This document shows positions 29,691-30,143 of a DNA stretch of 30,143 nt, in pieces. The translations under genes were made by a program, and so were the position numbers. Every line of letters starts with the position of its first letter. Position 1 is the first letter of the stretch. The notes under the pieces are model-generated. The model saw only the letters and a program-made list of their open reading frames with translations, made no database searches and was not told the DNA's origin. The DNA is from Spirogloea muscicola (lineage: Eukaryota; Streptophyta; Zygnematophyceae; Spirogloeales; Spirogloeaceae), in contig WELB01000097.1 of the NCBI GenBank assembly GCA_009602725.1, positions 370,985 through 401,127 on the forward strand, written 5' to 3'.

Positions 29691-30143
29691 GACGAGCTCC
29701 AAACATAGCAGCCATAATGCGGCCTGCCCGCAAGTACACTGCGTGGGATGGGCGTCAGCCGCCGTGTCACGTGTGGCGAGGGCGCTATCCAAAGAGGATA
29801 AAAGGCTGCCGCACGTGATCAGCGGGCCAGCCAGGCAGCCCTCCGCTACCGTCCGATGGGACTATCCGGCGGCGTCTTCCGCAGCCCGCACCCGCCACGT
29901 GCCTCGCATCTAGAGGTCCCACACGCGGCCAGCTTTGGACAGTGCGATGATATAAATCTGACGGTATGTGGAGCCCCGCCGGCGAGGCCCGCGCGAGCTG
30001 CCACGCGTTTCGCGCCGGGGGGGTAGGGCGGGGCCCCGCGAGGCCGCCACGTGGTTGGCGGGAGCAAAAGCGAGGGGCGGCGCCTCTGACAGGGGAGCCG
30101 GCGGGGAGGGGGGTGGAGGAGGGAGGGGGGGCCCCCGCGGCGC
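29691..30143 (+). promoter_or_regulatory. promoter-like region with four CACGTG boxes and a TATA box
   Basis: CACGTG palindromes (G-box/E-box) lie at 29768-29773, 29812-29817, 29896-29901 and 30048-30053. GATATAAATC near 29948-29957 is a TATA-box candidate and GGATAAAAGG is near 29797. The last 45 bp are a G-rich block like that at 8170. No start codon or ORF with a recognisable product is present; a plus-strand gene probably begins past the right edge. The direction is inferred from the TATA box. Confidence 0.5.

Overview
This is nuclear DNA of a eukaryote, most likely a green alga of the trebouxiophyte kind. The genes are GC-rich and split by many introns of about 50-750 nt that follow GT-AG rules. 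Two of them encode land-plant/green-lineage proteins: a plastid-type polyamine-binding (PotD-like) protein and a KT-group sugar-phosphate/phosphate translocator. The dispersed repeats look like decayed non-LTR retrotransposons. The lineage is inference; no rRNA or organelle marker is present.

Layout. (1) 54-6476, plus strand: a type II membrane glycosyltransferase of the GT61/DUF563 kind, with about 14 exons, one stretch of which I could not resolve. (2) 7190-7965: a cluster of repeat fragments, including two in tail-to-tail orientation. (3) 8785-10998, plus: a universal-stress-protein-fold protein with a long Ser/Pro-rich C-terminal tail. (4) 14826-11365, minus: a plastid PotD-like substrate-binding protein in seven exons whose phases all agree (575 aa). 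(5) 14827-15560: an intergenic region serving divergent genes. (6) 15561-19237, plus: a 901-aa nuclear RNA-processing type protein combining a filamin repeat, a CCCH zinc finger and a very long RS/RE domain, in five exons including a 29-nt microexon. (7) 20442-23424, plus: a 354-aa KT-group translocator in eight exons. (8) 23425-29690: gene-poor sequence filled with 5'-truncated, mutated copies of one repeat family in both orientations, plus a ~111-bp minisatellite. (9) 29691-30143: promoter-like sequence with four CACGTG boxes and a TATA box, probably for a gene starting beyond the right edge.

The genes do not form a pathway. They share regulatory-looking features: CCG/CGG trinucleotide tracts lie within about 120 bp upstream of the start codons of the glycosyltransferase, RS-protein and translocator genes, and a ~26-bp motif is shared by the upstream regions of the RS-protein and translocator genes. 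A small ~80-bp repeat found next to the translocator TATA box is also inserted inside one of the degraded retroelement copies.

Exon models were built by hand from splice sites, phase and recalled family patterns. Where the phases close exactly (PotD-like, RS protein, translocator) I am confident. The glycosyltransferase is incomplete between 5169 and 5783, and the 3' half of the stress-protein gene is tentative.
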